Of a DNA stretch of 64,000 bases, positions 23,332-35,657 are shown one piece after another. The notes under the pieces are model-generated. The model was not told where the DNA came from. It ran no database searches and saw only the letters and a list, made by a program, of their open reading frames with translations. The stretch is taken from the NCBI GenBank assembly GCA_027563935.2, contig CM050451.1:98421565-98485564 (forward strand). Reading direction: 5' to 3'. The position numbers and the translations under genes were made by a program. The DNA is from Costus lasius. Lineage: Eukaryota > Streptophyta > Magnoliopsida > Zingiberales > Costaceae. Every line of letters starts with the position of its first letter. Position 1 is the first letter of the stretch.

Positions 23332-25071
23332 TGTTGGGGTATGCCCTTAAGGCTAATGTTTGAGGCCTTGGGATTGTATCGGTATTGTGTAATAAACTTT
23401 TATGTTTATAAAGGCAATGGTTGTTATTCAGTTTGTTACCTTGTCTGCTGTAATAAGTGTACTTCTGAATAATGTCTCAAAGCTGTTCAGCTAGGCTGAC
23501 ATGCTATATGTCCTTAGTCGAGATATCTTGGTGAACATGAGACAGCCTTGATATGGTTAAGACTAATATGTGTTCTAATCTTATAGGATGCTTCGAGCAT
23601 GGAATAAGATGTAGACTCATGGGTACATTGGATGTACTGGACAGACCCTACTAGGATATTCAATTGTTTGTCACAATGTGAATAATCCTTAAATGCTGCA
23701 AGTGGCACATGTCCTTTGACTTGAGATCACTTGTGTTTCTAAATGATGATTGTCATTGTTTTGAGGTAGTTCAATATCATTTGAAATAAAATGATTATAG
23801 ACTATCTTGGATGGTGAGCTTGAGTCAGGTTAGGGCACTAGTGATAGATAAAGGATTGCCGTCTCCTTGTTTAAGGAGTGTGATGTTCTAATGGGGCCCC
23901 CCCTATGAGATGATTGAGAAAGTGTATGGCCATACCCAGGTGACTATGTTCATCTGATCTAATCATGCTCATCGTATTGGAGATACAGGCTTGACACGCT
24001 TGTCCAATAAGGACATCCAGTGGCAAAGGAAACATGTATGCCTTGTGAGTTTGATTCACACTTGTGCTGTGGTTTGGGTGTAGTCTTGGAAGACTCTTTT
24101 CTTTATATCGGGAGACAGTGATGTATTGCTAGATACCCCTCACTAATCGTGATGACGCAAGTCATCGTTACCGACATTTAAAGGAAACCCTCAGGGTCGA
24201 ACAATTTGATGATATGACTTACTTAAGTCAGATCGTGTGGACTGATTTGTTTTGGTTCAGTTTAAAGGAGTTTAAACTCTGATTGTAAGTGAGATCTAGT
24301 CTGATCATGTTTGATTGATTAGGGCTTGAGATCGGTAAGCTTCGATCGAGAGTATTGATGCTAGATCGGTGAGATCAAGAGCATCGAGGGATGGACGGTT
24401 AGATCATTGAACCATTGGGTTTGATAATGTCTAGACTATTGCTTGGGCTGATTTGGTTTGACCAATGAACCATTGACATGTGAACCGGCTCAAGTGTGAG
24501 CGCATGGTCCACATGGAGTGGGATGATCGTTTGGTTCACTTGATGTGAACGCAAAACGCTTCAACGGTTTCGGTTGCTATTTTTGGAAAGTCCAAAAATG
24601 AAAAAACGTCTCCACGTTCAATGTGTGGTTTAACGCCTCATTCAACATTCGGCTCCTCTCTCTCGATGAGACGCAAGGGGTTGAAGGTGTTGACGACGAG
24701 AAGTTCGGCCAAGCAAGACACCATCTTTTTCCTTCATTCGATCAAGGACATCTTGGAGATCCTTGCTAGCACAAGGAGCATCCAAGGAGCAAGTCATCAA
24801 TCCTTTTGTGTGCGACAATTTGGAGGAGACCTCTCTTGTTCTCTCACTTCCAAGTCGCCATCTTCTTCATGGCTATGGTATGGATCTAAACTTCATCAAG
24901 TTGATCATATGTTCTTGCGAAAGATCTATGAAAACCCTTGCTTCCACTTGCAAAGATTTATGCGCCACCATTTAGGGTTTTCGCTCCCCCTTGAAGGGGA
25001 CCTATTAGGGTTTCGCTCCCCCTTGAAGGGGACCTATTAGGGTTTCGCTCCCTCTTGAAAGGGACCCAACA
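23332..25071 (+). repeat. 5' LTR of copia element (1740 bp)
   Basis: Runs from TGTTGGGGTATG to GGGACCCAACA. It is near-identical to the 3' LTR. It holds one more 32-bp unit of the GGGTTTCGCTCCCCCTTGAA repeat close to its end and one fewer C in the C-run near 23897. Small open frames inside it recur in the other LTR and are not genes. Confidence 0.95.
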
Positions 25072-25073
25072 AT

Positions 25074-25085
25074 TGGTATCAGAGC
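25074..25085 (+). other. Primer-binding site, initiator-Met tRNA
   Basis: TGGTATCAGAGC lies two bases after the 5' LTR and is complementary to the 3' end of initiator-Met tRNA, the usual primer of plant copia elements. Confidence 0.92.
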
Positions 25086-26686
25086 ATGCGGTTACAGCAT
25101 GTTAATATGATTGCTTGATATATTTTTGTGATCCATGTTTGCGCATGTAAATGTATGCTTAGATCTAAGTTGCATGCCGAAACTTCACATGAGAATATTT
25201 TGTTGTGTTGGCACATGTAAGTTGGCGCTTGTTATTGTGTTTGTGTTTGTCAAAACAAATATCACTTGCGCGCCCCATTAGATCTAAGATGCACCTATTG
25301 TAAACCCTTAGACGGGTTGATGGGGTTGAAAGCATCAACTAGTATAGATCAAACTAGTCTGATCAGACCATCTGACAGCCTAGATGGGTCGACCAGATGG
25401 CACCTGTGCGCAAGCACGAGGTGGCTATAGGTCGACTGCATCAAAGGCGTGTAGCGAGGTCTGGTTGAGACAACCAGTGAACACTCTTGAGTTAGGCCCG
25501 GGGTCACACCCGCTTGCCAGAACTCTTGAAGGTTGTTCAGCCCTTGGCGCATGCATGGTTGACCATTAGGTCAACTCGAGTCAGTTAGGACTTGGTGCAT
25601 GCAAGGGCATGGATCTAACTAGATAAGATGAGTGGATCCCCATCAATGGACCGTTGTAAGGTTGTAGGGCAGATAAGAAAAGTAAAATTGATGCCAATGG
25701 GTTTTCAAAAGTTTATTTTCTTTGTAATGGATCACATGTTGATTGATGCCATATGCCTGTTTATTTCATCTTATGTGGGTTGCCCTTTAATGTGTGCTGT
25801 GCTGGGGCCTGCGAGCCTGGTTAGTTATAAATTAATATTTATTTGTGATCTGCGAATCACATTGTATTTAATTTATAAAATGTAATTGACCTGCGAGTCA
25901 ATCTTGTCTAGATAGATTGAATTGTAATTTAATCAGACAAGTATTCAATGCACACATGGCAATGAAGCGCATTCAGCTGGTGGCGCACCTGAGCTGCTCT
26001 TGGCGCTAGGGCCCTGGGTTGGACCAGATGAGAGGCAAAAGACCCAAGAAAAGCAAGTGAAGACTTAAGTTAGGTTAAGGTCTTACTTAGGCTATGGGCT
26101 TTTACCACATAAGATCCATGCTTTCTTTTTATTGCTTATATAATTAGAACTGCATGAGTTTATCTTCTGCTATCACCATAGGAATTGCATGATAGTTAAG
26201 AAGATAAAAGACCGTTAAAATCCAACGCTAAAATATCAAGCTCGTAAAGCCTTCTGACGCGAAACCTCACTGTTCTGACTATCGTTGGAGCCGTGTTGTA
26301 CCCACTCAGTGGGTACGTCCATCTATCTTCAGACGGTGCGGGATTACACCTGCGTGTTACAGAGAAGGGATTTATCGCTTCTCGTTGCTCAGCATAGCAC
26401 GTGTGATTCCCCTTCATCTGGGCAATCCAGCAGACTGTGCCAACCAGAAATTAGTGCTTGTACTCTCTGTGTATCTTATCTCGCCTGAGCGGGACGCGGA
26501 GACCAAGTATGAAATCTGGATCCCATCTCACTAAAAGAGTGCTACTCTTTCGGACTGTTTTAATGGATTTTTCAGTCAGATAAAATAGTGAGAAAAGAAT
26601 CTTTCTTAAGTCCTGGATTGATTCTAGACATTGATACTGACCTTGCTGTTCTTGCATTGTTGTAGATTCCTGCAGCAACGAACACC
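25086..26686 (+). other. Long untranslated leader of copia element
   Basis: About 1.6 kb between the primer-binding site and the gag start with only short frames. No protein motif was recognised. It should contain the dimerisation and packaging signals, but none can be located by eye. Leaders of this length are a feature of the longer-LTR copia lineages. Confidence 0.7.
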
Positions 26687-29600
26687 ATGAGCTTCAATGT
26701 GCGATCCCTACTGGAAAGGGAGAAGTTTGCTGGGCCAAACTTCTCAGACTGGTACGGACACCTTAAGATTGTTCTTAAGGCAGAGAGGAAACTGTATGTC
26801 CTCGAGACGGCAGTGCCGCCTCAACCCGCTGCGAACGCCGCAAGGGCGGTTCGTGATGCCTATGAAAAGCATGTCAATGATAGCATTGACGTCGCTTGCC
26901 TGATGCTAGCGTCTATGACGCCACCGCTGCAGCGCCAGCATGAGGATATGTCTGCTATAGAAATTATAGCAAACCTCAAGATGCTGTTTGCTGCACAAGC
27001 GAGGACAGAACGCTATAATCTGACAAAGCTTTTCTTTCAGAGCAAACTGGCTGAGGGGAGCCCAGTGGGAGCTCACGTGCTCAAGATGATTGGGCACAAG
27101 GAGGCTCTAGAGAAACTGGGGCATACCATCAATCAGGAGCTTGCTGTAGACATTATTCTCCAGTCTCTCCCGCCCTCTTTCGATGCGTTCATAATTAACT
27201 TTAATATGAACAAAATCGATTGTACTCCGGCAGAGCTGCTGAATATGCTCTTGACTACGGAGGAGACTCTGAAGGGAAAGCCTTCAACCTCTGTCTTAAT
27301 GGTTCCTTCCAGGAACAAGAAGAAGGGGAAGAAGGGCAAAGCCCCAGTCAAGAACTACAACAAGGCTCTGAAACAAAAGGTTAAGCGGTCAAAGGAATAC
27401 AGGTGTTTCCACTGTGGCCAGCTGGGTCACTGGAAAAAGGACTGTAAAGCGCTCCAAGGAGATAAGAGGGGAAGCATCGCTTCTGGCTCAGGTATATTTG
27501 TGACTGAAGTCATGATATCTTCTTCTTCTATATCATGGGTGTTGGACACTGCATGTGGAGTTCACATTTGTTCAAATGTACAGGAACTCAAGAGAAGAAG
27601 GCAGGTGGGACAGCATGAGGTGGACCTACGAGTTGGAAACGGGGCACGGGTTGCTGTTGTTGCTGTAGGGGATTATTACATCTCATTACCATCTGGCGTT
27701 GTATTAGAATTAAACAGTTGTTATTTTGTTCCCAGTATTACTAAAAATATTATCTCTATTCCTGCTCTTGTCAGGAAAGGATTTTCCTTTGAATGCAATA
27801 TTTCAAAGTGTATTTTATCTTATGATAATATTGTTTATGCTACTGGTTCAATTAACAATGGGTTATTCATGTTGGACATGGAATATTCTATACAAAACAT
27901 TGATAATAAGAAAGCCAAGTATGCTGATGACAGCACCTTGCTATGGCATAGTCGTTTAGGCCATATTAACAAGAAGCGCATTAAGCGGTTGCATGATCAT
28001 GGACTGCTGGGATCATTCTCCTATGAGGAGATTGATACATGCAAAGCTTGTTTAATGGGTAAAATGACGAAGTCTCCTTTTCTTAACAAAGGTCAAAGGG
28101 ATTCAGGTTTACTTGACCTTATACACAGTGATGTGTGTGGGCCATTTAGTAAACATGCCAGAGGTGGCTATCAGTACTTCATTACCTTTACTGATGATTT
28201 CAGTAGGTATGGTTATGTCTATCTGATGAGACATAAGAGTGAATCTTTTGACAAGTTCAAAGAGTTCAAGAATGAAGTACAGAATCAGCTAGGCCGAAAT
28301 ATCAAGGCACTTCGTTCTCATCGAGGTGGAGAATACTTGAGTCATGCGTTTACTGACTATCTAAAGGAGTGTGGGATTATCTCACAGCTCACTCCGCCAG
28401 GAACACCGCAATGGAATGGTGTGTCCGAGAGGAGAAATAGAACGTTACTTGATATGGTTCGTTCGATGATGAGTCAGGCTACTCTTCCATACTCCTTTTG
28501 GGGATTTGCACTGGAAACAGCTGCAAAGGTACTAAACCGAGTGCCATCCAAGGCAGTTTCAAAGACTCCATATGAGTTATGGTATGGGAAACAGCCGAGC
28601 TTGACGTTTATCAGGATCTGGGGTTGCGAGGCTTATGTCAAAAAGCTCGCCTCTGGGAAACTGGAGAGCAGATCTGAGAAATGTATTTTTGTCGGTTACC
28701 CTAAGGAAACTAAGGGTTATTATTTCTACGATCCCAAAGAGAACAAGGTATTTGTTGCTCGGATGGCCATATTTCTTGAGAAGGAGTTTCTTCTGCAAGA
28801 AGCCAGTGGGAGAGAAATAAAGCTGGATGAGAATCCAGAGGAAGGACAAAGTAGTCAAGCACAGTTGGATGAGCCTGAGCCGGTAGAGCAGGTTATTGAA
28901 CAACCTGAGGCTCAGACATCACGGGAACCGTGAAGATCGGGAAGGATCCGTCGACAGCCTGAGCGCTATGACGGAGTCTACATCATTGATAATGATGAAC
29001 CCCTCACTTATGCGGATGCGGTCAGTGGACCGGAGTCAGCTAGATGGCTTGAAGCTATGCGAGCCGAGATGGACTCCATGTCAGATAACCAAGTCTGGGA
29101 TTTGGTTGATCCGCCTTCGGGAGTAATCCCTATAGGCTGTAAATGGATCTTCAAGAAGAAGATTGACATGGATGGTAACATAGTTACCTATAAAGGCAGG
29201 CTAGTTGCGAAAGGTTTCAAACAAATCTACGGGATAGATTATGATGAAACTTTCTCTCCTGTAGCCATGTTCAAGTTTATTCGGATTCTTCTCGCGATAG
29301 CTGCATATTATGATTATGAGATCTGGCAGATGGATGTGAAGACAGCTTTCCTTAACGGAAATCTGGATGAGGATGTGTATATGACACAACCTGAAGGTTT
29401 CACTAATCCATCAGATCGTCATAAGATATGCAAGTTAAAGAAGTCCATTTATGGACTCAAACAAGCATTGAGAAGCTGGAATATTCGTTTTGATGAATCA
29501 ATTATTGAGTTTGGTTTCATCAAGAACGAAGATGACCCGTGTGTATATAAGAGGTTTAGTGGGAGCGTAATTACTTTCCTAGTCCTCTACGTCGATGATA

Positions 29601-30571
29601 TCTTAATCATTGGAAACGATATTCCTGAGATGCATGCTGTTAAAGCATGGCTAAGGAAATGTTTCCAGATGAAAGATTTGGGAGAAGCAGCCTATGTATT
29701 AGGTGTGAAGATCTACAGGGATAGATCTAAGAGGCTTCTCGGGTTGTGCCAGAGTGCTTACATCGATAAAGTCCTGGAGAGATTCCATTTAGAGAATTCT
29801 AAAAGAGGATATCTTCCAGTCAGACATGGTCTGAATCTTTCAAAGAGTCAGTGTCCACAAACACAGACTGAGAAAGATGAAATGGACAATACGCCTTATG
29901 CTTCGGCTATTGGATCCATTATGTATGCGATGTTGTGTACTCGCCCAGACGTCGCTTACGGGTTAAGCGTGACCAGTCGGTTCCAAAGTAATCCAGGTCA
30001 GGCACACTGGATTGCAGTCAAGAACATTTTAAAATATCTGCGGAGGACCAAAGATATGTTCTTGATGTATGGTGGTCAGGAAGAACTCAGTATTGAAGGA
30101 TATACTGACGCTTCGTTCCAGTCTGACTAGGATGATTTCCGATCGCAATCAGGCTATGTTTTTAGCTTGAATGGTGGAGCAGTGGTGTGGAAGAGTTTCA
30201 AACAGTCAACTGTTGCTGATTCCACAACAGAAGCCGAGTATGTTGCAGCCTCGGAAGCATCCAAGGAGGCAGTGTGGATTCGTAAGTTCGTGAGAGAACT
30301 TGGTGTTGTTCCTTCGAGTGCAGATCCTTTGGTTATCTTCTGTGATAACACTGGAGCAATCGCACAAGCAAAGGAACCACGGTCGCACCAGAAGTCCAAG
30401 CACATACAGAGACGGTTTCATTTGATCAGGGAGATCATAGATCGTGACGAGATCAAAATCTGCAAGGTTCATATAGATGACAATCTGGCAGACCCGCTTA
30501 CCAAGCCTCTGACGCAGCAGAAGCATGAAAAGCACTGTAATAATATGGGTTTGAGATTTCTCAACCATTAG
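26687..30571 (+). pseudogene. Copia gag-pol polyprotein, interrupted by two stops
   Basis: One reading frame of about 1295 codons with in-frame stops TGA at 28931-28933 and TAG at 30128-30130. Gag occupies roughly residues 1-265 with a CCHC knuckle, CFHCGQLGHWKKDC, at 240-253. The protease motif WVLDTACG has its Asp at residue 287. The GAG-pre-integrase block (HSRLGH...CKAC) lies near 425-460. Integrase has D482 and E581, but the middle position of the D,D-35-E triad is His545 (motif LRSHRGGEY). Reverse transcriptase follows the first stop, with VLYVDD at 29582-29599 and KSIYGLKQA upstream. The second stop cuts RNase H, whose STTEAEYVAAS and LADPLTK motifs follow. The start ATG at 26687 is the first in frame and precedes the typical Gag opening. 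Function lost in this copy; frame otherwise intact. Confidence 0.95.
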
Positions 30572-30580
30572 ATTAAGTGC

Positions 30581-30591
30581 AAGTGGGAGAT
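30581..30591 (+). other. Polypurine tract of copia element
   Basis: AAGTGGGAGAT lies directly before the 3' LTR, a form common in plant copia elements. It primes plus-strand synthesis. Confidence 0.88.
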
Positions 30592-32300
30592 TGTTGGGGT
30601 ATGCCCTTAAGGCTAATGTTTGAGGCCTTGGGATTGTATCGGTATTGTGTAATAAACTTTTATGTTTATAAAGGCAATGGTTGTTATTCAGTTTGTTACC
30701 TTGTCTGCTGTAATAAGTGTACTTCTGAATAATGTCTCAAAGCTGTTCAGCTAGGCTGACATGCTATATGTCCTTAGTCGAGATATCTTGGTGAACATGA
30801 GACAGCCTTGATATGGTTAAGACTAATATGTGTTCTAATCTTATAGGATGCTTCGAGCATGGAATAAGATGTAGACTCATGGGTACATTGGATGTACTGG
30901 ACAGACCCTACTAGGATATTCAATTGTTTGTCACAATGTGAATAATCCTTGAATGCTGCAAGTGGCACATGTCCTTTGACTTGAGATCACTTGTGTTTCT
31001 AAATGATGATTGTCATTGTTTTGAGGTAGTTCAATATCATTTGAAATAAAATGATTATAGACTATCTTGGATGGTGAGCTTGAGTCAGGTTAGGGCACTA
31101 GTGATAGATAAAGGATTGCCGTCTCCTTGTTTAAGGAGTGTGATGTTCTAATGGGGCCCCCCCCTATGAGATGATTGAGAAAGTGTATGGCCATACCCAG
31201 GTGACTATGTTCATCTGATCTAATCATACTCATCATATTGGAGATACAGGCTTGACACGCTTGTCCAATAAGGACATCCAGTGGCAAAGGAAACATGTAT
31301 GCCTTGTGAGTTTGATTCACACTTGTGCTGTGGTTTGGGTGTAGTTTTGGAAGACTCTTTTCTTTATATCGGGAGACAGTGATGTGTTGCTAGATACCCC
31401 TCACTGATCGTGATGACGCAAGTCATCGTTACCGACATTTAAAGGAAACCCTCAGGGTCGCACAATTTGATGATATGACTTACTTAAGTCAGATTGTGTG
31501 GACTGATTTGTTTTGGTTCAGTTTAAAGGAGTTTAAACTCTGATTGTAAGTGAGATCTAGTCTGATCATGTTTGATTGATTAGGGCTTGAGATCGGTAAG
31601 CTTCGATCGAGAGTATTGATGCTAGATCGGTGAGATCAAGAGCATCGAGGGATGGACGGTTAGATCATTGAACCATTGGGTTTGATAATGTCTAGACTAT
31701 TGCTTGGGCTGATTTGGTTTGACCAATGAACCATTGACATGTGAACCGGCTCAAGTGTGAGCGCATGGTCCACATGGAGTGGGATGATCGTTTGGTTCAC
31801 TTGATGTGAACGCAAAACGCTTCAACGGTTTCGGTTGCTATTTTTGGAAAGTCCAAAAATGAAAAAACGTCTCCACGTTCAATGTGTGGTTTAACGCCTC
31901 ATTCAACATTCGGCTCCTCTCTCTCGATGAGACGCAAGGGGTTGAAGGTGTTGACGACGAGAAGTTCGGCCAAGCAAGACACCATCTTTTTCCTTCATTC
32001 GATCAAGGACATCTTGGAGATCCTTGCTAGCACAAGGAGCATCCAAGGAGCAAGTCATCAATCCTTTTGTGTGCGACAATTTGGAGGAGACCTCTCTTGT
32101 TCTCTCGCTTCCAAGTCGCCATCTTCTTCATGGCTATGGTATGGATCTAAACTTCATCAAGTTGATCATATGTTCTTGCGAAAGATCTATGAAAACCCTT
32201 GCTTCCGCTTGCAAAGATTTATGCGCCACCATTTAGGGTTTTCGCTCCCCCTTGAAGGGGACCTATTAGGGTTTCGCTCCCTCTTGAAAGGGACCCAACA
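30592..32300 (+). repeat. 3' LTR of copia element (1709 bp)
   Basis: Matches 23332-25071 apart from about ten substitutions (nearly all transitions), one extra C near 31156 and one missing 32-bp unit near 32265. It ends CCCAACA and is followed by the TATAC duplication. Confidence 0.95.
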
Positions 32301-32305
32301 TATAC

Positions 32306-33645
32306 AAGCAAATATTATAACAAAAATAGATCATAATAACACTGATATTATAAGTCAAATAACATATCGAAATAGAGGATTGCACCCTAAATCCTGCATA
32401 AGAAGGCTTAAGCAGCCATAATAGTTCTATTCAGCACAATCTTTTCTCGAATCAAAGTTCCAAGGAAAATATAGGTAAAAAGAAGACTAATAAGGGAGGA
32501 AACAACAAACTAATCCTCTCAAGATAGATGAGAGAATGCCTGCAATTTCGCTAGTAAAAATCCCCTTCTCGTCATCACCCTTTCCTTGTCAACACTCCCT
32601 CATTTTTTTCTTGTTGGAGAGCCCCCTTTTTTCACCCCAAATTGGTTCTTTTATCCATAGGAAGGTGTCACTTAAGATTCCCCACGAAATCCCCAAGAAA
32701 ACCCTTCAATTTTCATGTGAAATGAGCTAAAATTCATGTTCAGCAAACTGTGTCACAGTCGTGACATTCGTTAGGGCTAGGCTGTGATATGTTATGTAGT
32801 ATTATGGAAAATTAATCATGGTCATGATGTTGGTCATAGGCAGGCCGTGATGTGTATCATGACTATGAAATTGGTCATGTTTGGGCTGTGAACTCTTCTA
32901 TGAATTTTTGACATGTTGATCATGGCCATGAAGTTGGTCACAGGCAGGCCATCAATTTTGTATTATTTCATACTTTTTATTTATTTTTATGCTTTTTATC
33001 TTTTTCAAACGTAGCATAAAGTATAGAGAAATATCCTTGACATGAAGTAGATGTGAGATTTTACATCTAGATCCAAAGGAGCCAAAATTTACTTGCTTAT
33101 AAAATATAACTTGATTGATAAGATTTATGAAGGTAAGTAAAAAAAAGAGAATTTCCTAATATAAAACCACACAAATTAGAGGTAGCCAAAAGTTAATTAT
33201 TAATGAGGCAAACACAAAAGAAGACGAGGTAATGGACACTTGAATCTGTCACAGGCAGGCCATGATCGTCTCGGTGAAAAACTTGTTAACTTTTGGTTCA
33301 AACTCATTATAGCCATGATGATCATCATGGTTCAGCTATAAAAAAGTTATTCTCAAAATGCTCATCATGGCTGTGAAGCTCGTTAAGGTCTGATCATGAT
33401 TAATACAGAAAACTCCGTTTGACTTCAAATTTGCTGTGCCGACTTATATCTTCATTCTAAATCACTTGATGGCCTTAGAATTGTCAAATAAGCTCTAGAA
33501 ATGAGTGATTTCACTTGAAATTAAAAAAGACAAAAAAAAGTGAAGATTCCAAACAAAGTAAGTAATTAAGTATGATTATACTATAAAAACAATAGAATAT
33601 GTCTTATTTTGAGATAAAACATATCATAAAACATTACCAAAATAC
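32306..33645 (-). repeat. Athila-like LTR remnant, part 2
   Basis: Continues the LTR interrupted at 23331. From about 32750 to 33400 it holds repeated imperfect dyads such as GTCACAGTCGTGAC, ATCATGGTCATGAT and GGCAGGCC. The stretch at about 33530-33645 (AAAGTGAAGATTCCAA...AACATTACCAAAATAC) matches the start, read on the minus strand, of the LTR at 50775-52256. Several plus-strand frames are incidental. Confidence 0.55.
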
Positions 33646-33834
33646 AAAGCATTAGGAAGCATGTAAATTTCAGTTTCTTTTGGGCAGCTAAAATTTCATT
33701 GTTGCGCCTAGCTAGTCAGCCTCAAACATTGCTCCTATATGTTGCTTCTACTAGCCATGCCCACAAAAATAGGCAAGCAACAACCCCAAACAAAGCCCTA
33801 GTCAACTTCAGATTGAATGAATTTTGATTTAAAA
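33646..33834. other. Spacer between LTR remnant and minisatellite array
   Basis: No feature recognised. Confidence 0.4.
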
Positions 33835-35570
33835 TTTGAATTCACTTCCAAAATTTAAATATTCACAAGCCATATATCTGAATATTTGTCAAAATTTAAA
33901 TATTTACAACTCATAAAGTCAAATATTTGTCAAATTCAAAGATTCACAAGCCATCAAGGCCAAACATTTAGCAAATTCAAATTTATATATTCACAATCCT
34001 TTTGATGTCTCGTATTTATATAGTCCTTTTAACTACTATTTCCTAGTAAATCGAGATGTATTTTCATGCTTCTACAGCTCTTTCCAGCTTATTTCACTAA
34101 CTTTCTTCAGAAGCTTCACTACTTGTCATATTTGTTAAATACAGGACAATTCACTCATTTCTAGAGCTATACGGATGCACAATCACATACCCGAGTGAAT
34201 CCGAATTCATGACAAGAAATTTAACTTCAGACAAGAGCTAGAATTCACCCGCATTCAGCATTTACTATCAGCTATAGAGACACATGCCAGCTAAATAGGA
34301 CACACGCCATCAACATTCATGAACAAACATTAATGAGGAGACATTCATGAATGTAGATTTATTAAAAGATGTTCATGAATGACGCCACCTTGAAAAAGCA
34401 CCATGAGGAGGCACCTTGAAGAGGCACCATGAAGAGGCACCTAGAAGACTATATGAGAGATGAGTTCTCTCTTGAAAAGGGGGGAGGTCGAAGGCAAGGA
34501 GAGGATTACGCTAAAGGTCTCAAGGATTGGTTCCAAGGCGAGAAAATAACATTCCAAAGAGAGAAAGGCGACATCAAGGGAGGAGAGAAGGAGTTTGTCT
34601 TAGTTCTTTTCTCTTCTCTACTTTGTTCTGTTTCCTTTACATCTTAATCATAAGTCTTGTACTTGTAGTAACCATGTGTGTATTAGCGTAAAACCTCTAT
34701 CGGGATTCGGGCGTAGCTCGTCTTTTTGATTTACAAGTATTAATGTTAAGAATTGCTTTCCGATATATCTTTTGAGGCCATTTGATCTAGATTTATTTCA
34801 TTCGTGTTTATCGATTTTCGGCCGGATTGATTTTTACCTTTGTTGATTGTGGTAACAACTGAGAGGTGAATCACAATCAACACATTCTCCTTGATCAATC
34901 TTGTGTGCTCTATTACAAGAGTCGTAGAGTTCACTTAGGGAATCACGGTGTCCTGTCTCACACGATCTACCTCTGCTTAGTCCACCGCGAGAGTAGGAGA
35001 CTAACTAAGTAGATTGTGGAGTTGTCCACCGTGAGAGTAGGAGACTAACTCAGTTGTTGAGTCGCACACCCGAGAGGGGCACGGCTCAAGAGGACACATC
35101 CTTGGTTTTATAAGTATTATCAAAGCAGTACGTTTCATTACACTTGTAAGTTCAAAGACGTGGTGAAACCCGATATCCCGATTTCTCTCTCATCGTTCGA
35201 CTCTCGTTTTATTTCGTTTTCGTAAGTTTGACTTGCTACAACAAACCGAGACCTTTAATTACTTAGCTATCAAGGATTAGAAGATTTGGTACTTGGCAAT
35301 CCGTCCCTGTGGAAACGATATCTTACGTACTACATCGGTAAGCCGTGCGCTTGCGGATATTGTGCAACACCTTTAAAAGGATATTTATCAAATTTAATAT
35401 CCATAAGCTCTCAAAATGTTGAATGTTTATCAAATTCAAATATTCATAAATCCTCTAAAAGTTGGATATTCATTATGCTCAAATATTCATAAGCCCTCCA
35501 AAAGTTGGATATTTATCAAATTCAAATATCCATAAGCTTTCCAAAAGATCATATATTCATCAAAGTTGAA
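33835..35570. repeat. AT-rich minisatellite-like array split by a solo LTR
   Basis: Units of about 40 bp (AAATTCAAATATTCATAAGC then CCTCCAAAAGTTGGATATTT) occur at 33835-33997 and 35375-35570. They are clearly related to the array at 16922-17640. The solo LTR at 34003-35369 sits between the two halves with a clean target duplication, so the array is older. Confidence 0.82.
34003..35369 (+). mobile_element. Solo gypsy LTR (1367 bp)
   Basis: Begins TGATGTCTCG and ends GTGCAACA, flanked by a perfect 5-bp duplication CCTTT (33998-34002 and 35370-35374). A second copy lies at 39454-40906. It carries the cassette shared by the gypsy LTRs of this window: GAGAGGTGAATCACAATC at 34861, two GAGAGTAGGAG blocks near 34989 and 35034, and GTGGTGAAACCCGATATCCC near 35160. 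A solo LTR with intact duplication is the mark of LTR-LTR recombination that removed the internal region. Confidence 0.9.
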
Positions 35571-35657
35571 AAGAACATAACACAACTTGTTATTCATTTG
35601 TTAGGGTTACACTTGGAACCCAAACCCGATAAGCTAATAAACCATAATTGCTAACAC
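35571..35657 (-). repeat. Truncated 3' LTR of Ale-type copia element
   Basis: Read on the minus strand the LTR starts TGTTAGCAATTATGG immediately after the polypurine tract at 35658-35671. Only about 87 bp can be followed before minisatellite units begin, so the LTR is truncated. Confidence 0.6.

Larger units (their letters stand above)
23332..32300 (+). mobile_element. Recent Ty1/copia retrotransposon with long LTRs
   Basis: An 8969-bp element with 1.7-kb LTRs that begin TGTTGGG and end CCCAACA, a perfect 5-bp target duplication TATAC (23327-23331 and 32301-32305), a primer-binding site, a single gag-pol frame and a polypurine tract. Domain order is Gag, protease, integrase, reverse transcriptase, RNase H, which defines copia. 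Long LTRs and a 1.6-kb leader fit the Angela/TAR-type lineages, but lineage is tentative. Its LTRs differ at about ten positions over 1.7 kb by eye, so insertion was recent. Coding lesions show that this copy cannot move on its own. It sits inside an older Athila-like LTR. Confidence 0.95.

Noticed and set aside
23871..24059. Minus-strand frame repeated at 31090-31320
   Set aside because: Same position in both LTRs; incidental frame.
24621..25040. 139-codon frame near the 5' LTR end, with a counterpart at 31882-32421
   Set aside because: Both lie inside the copia LTRs, so their similarity follows from LTR identity. No known protein motif.
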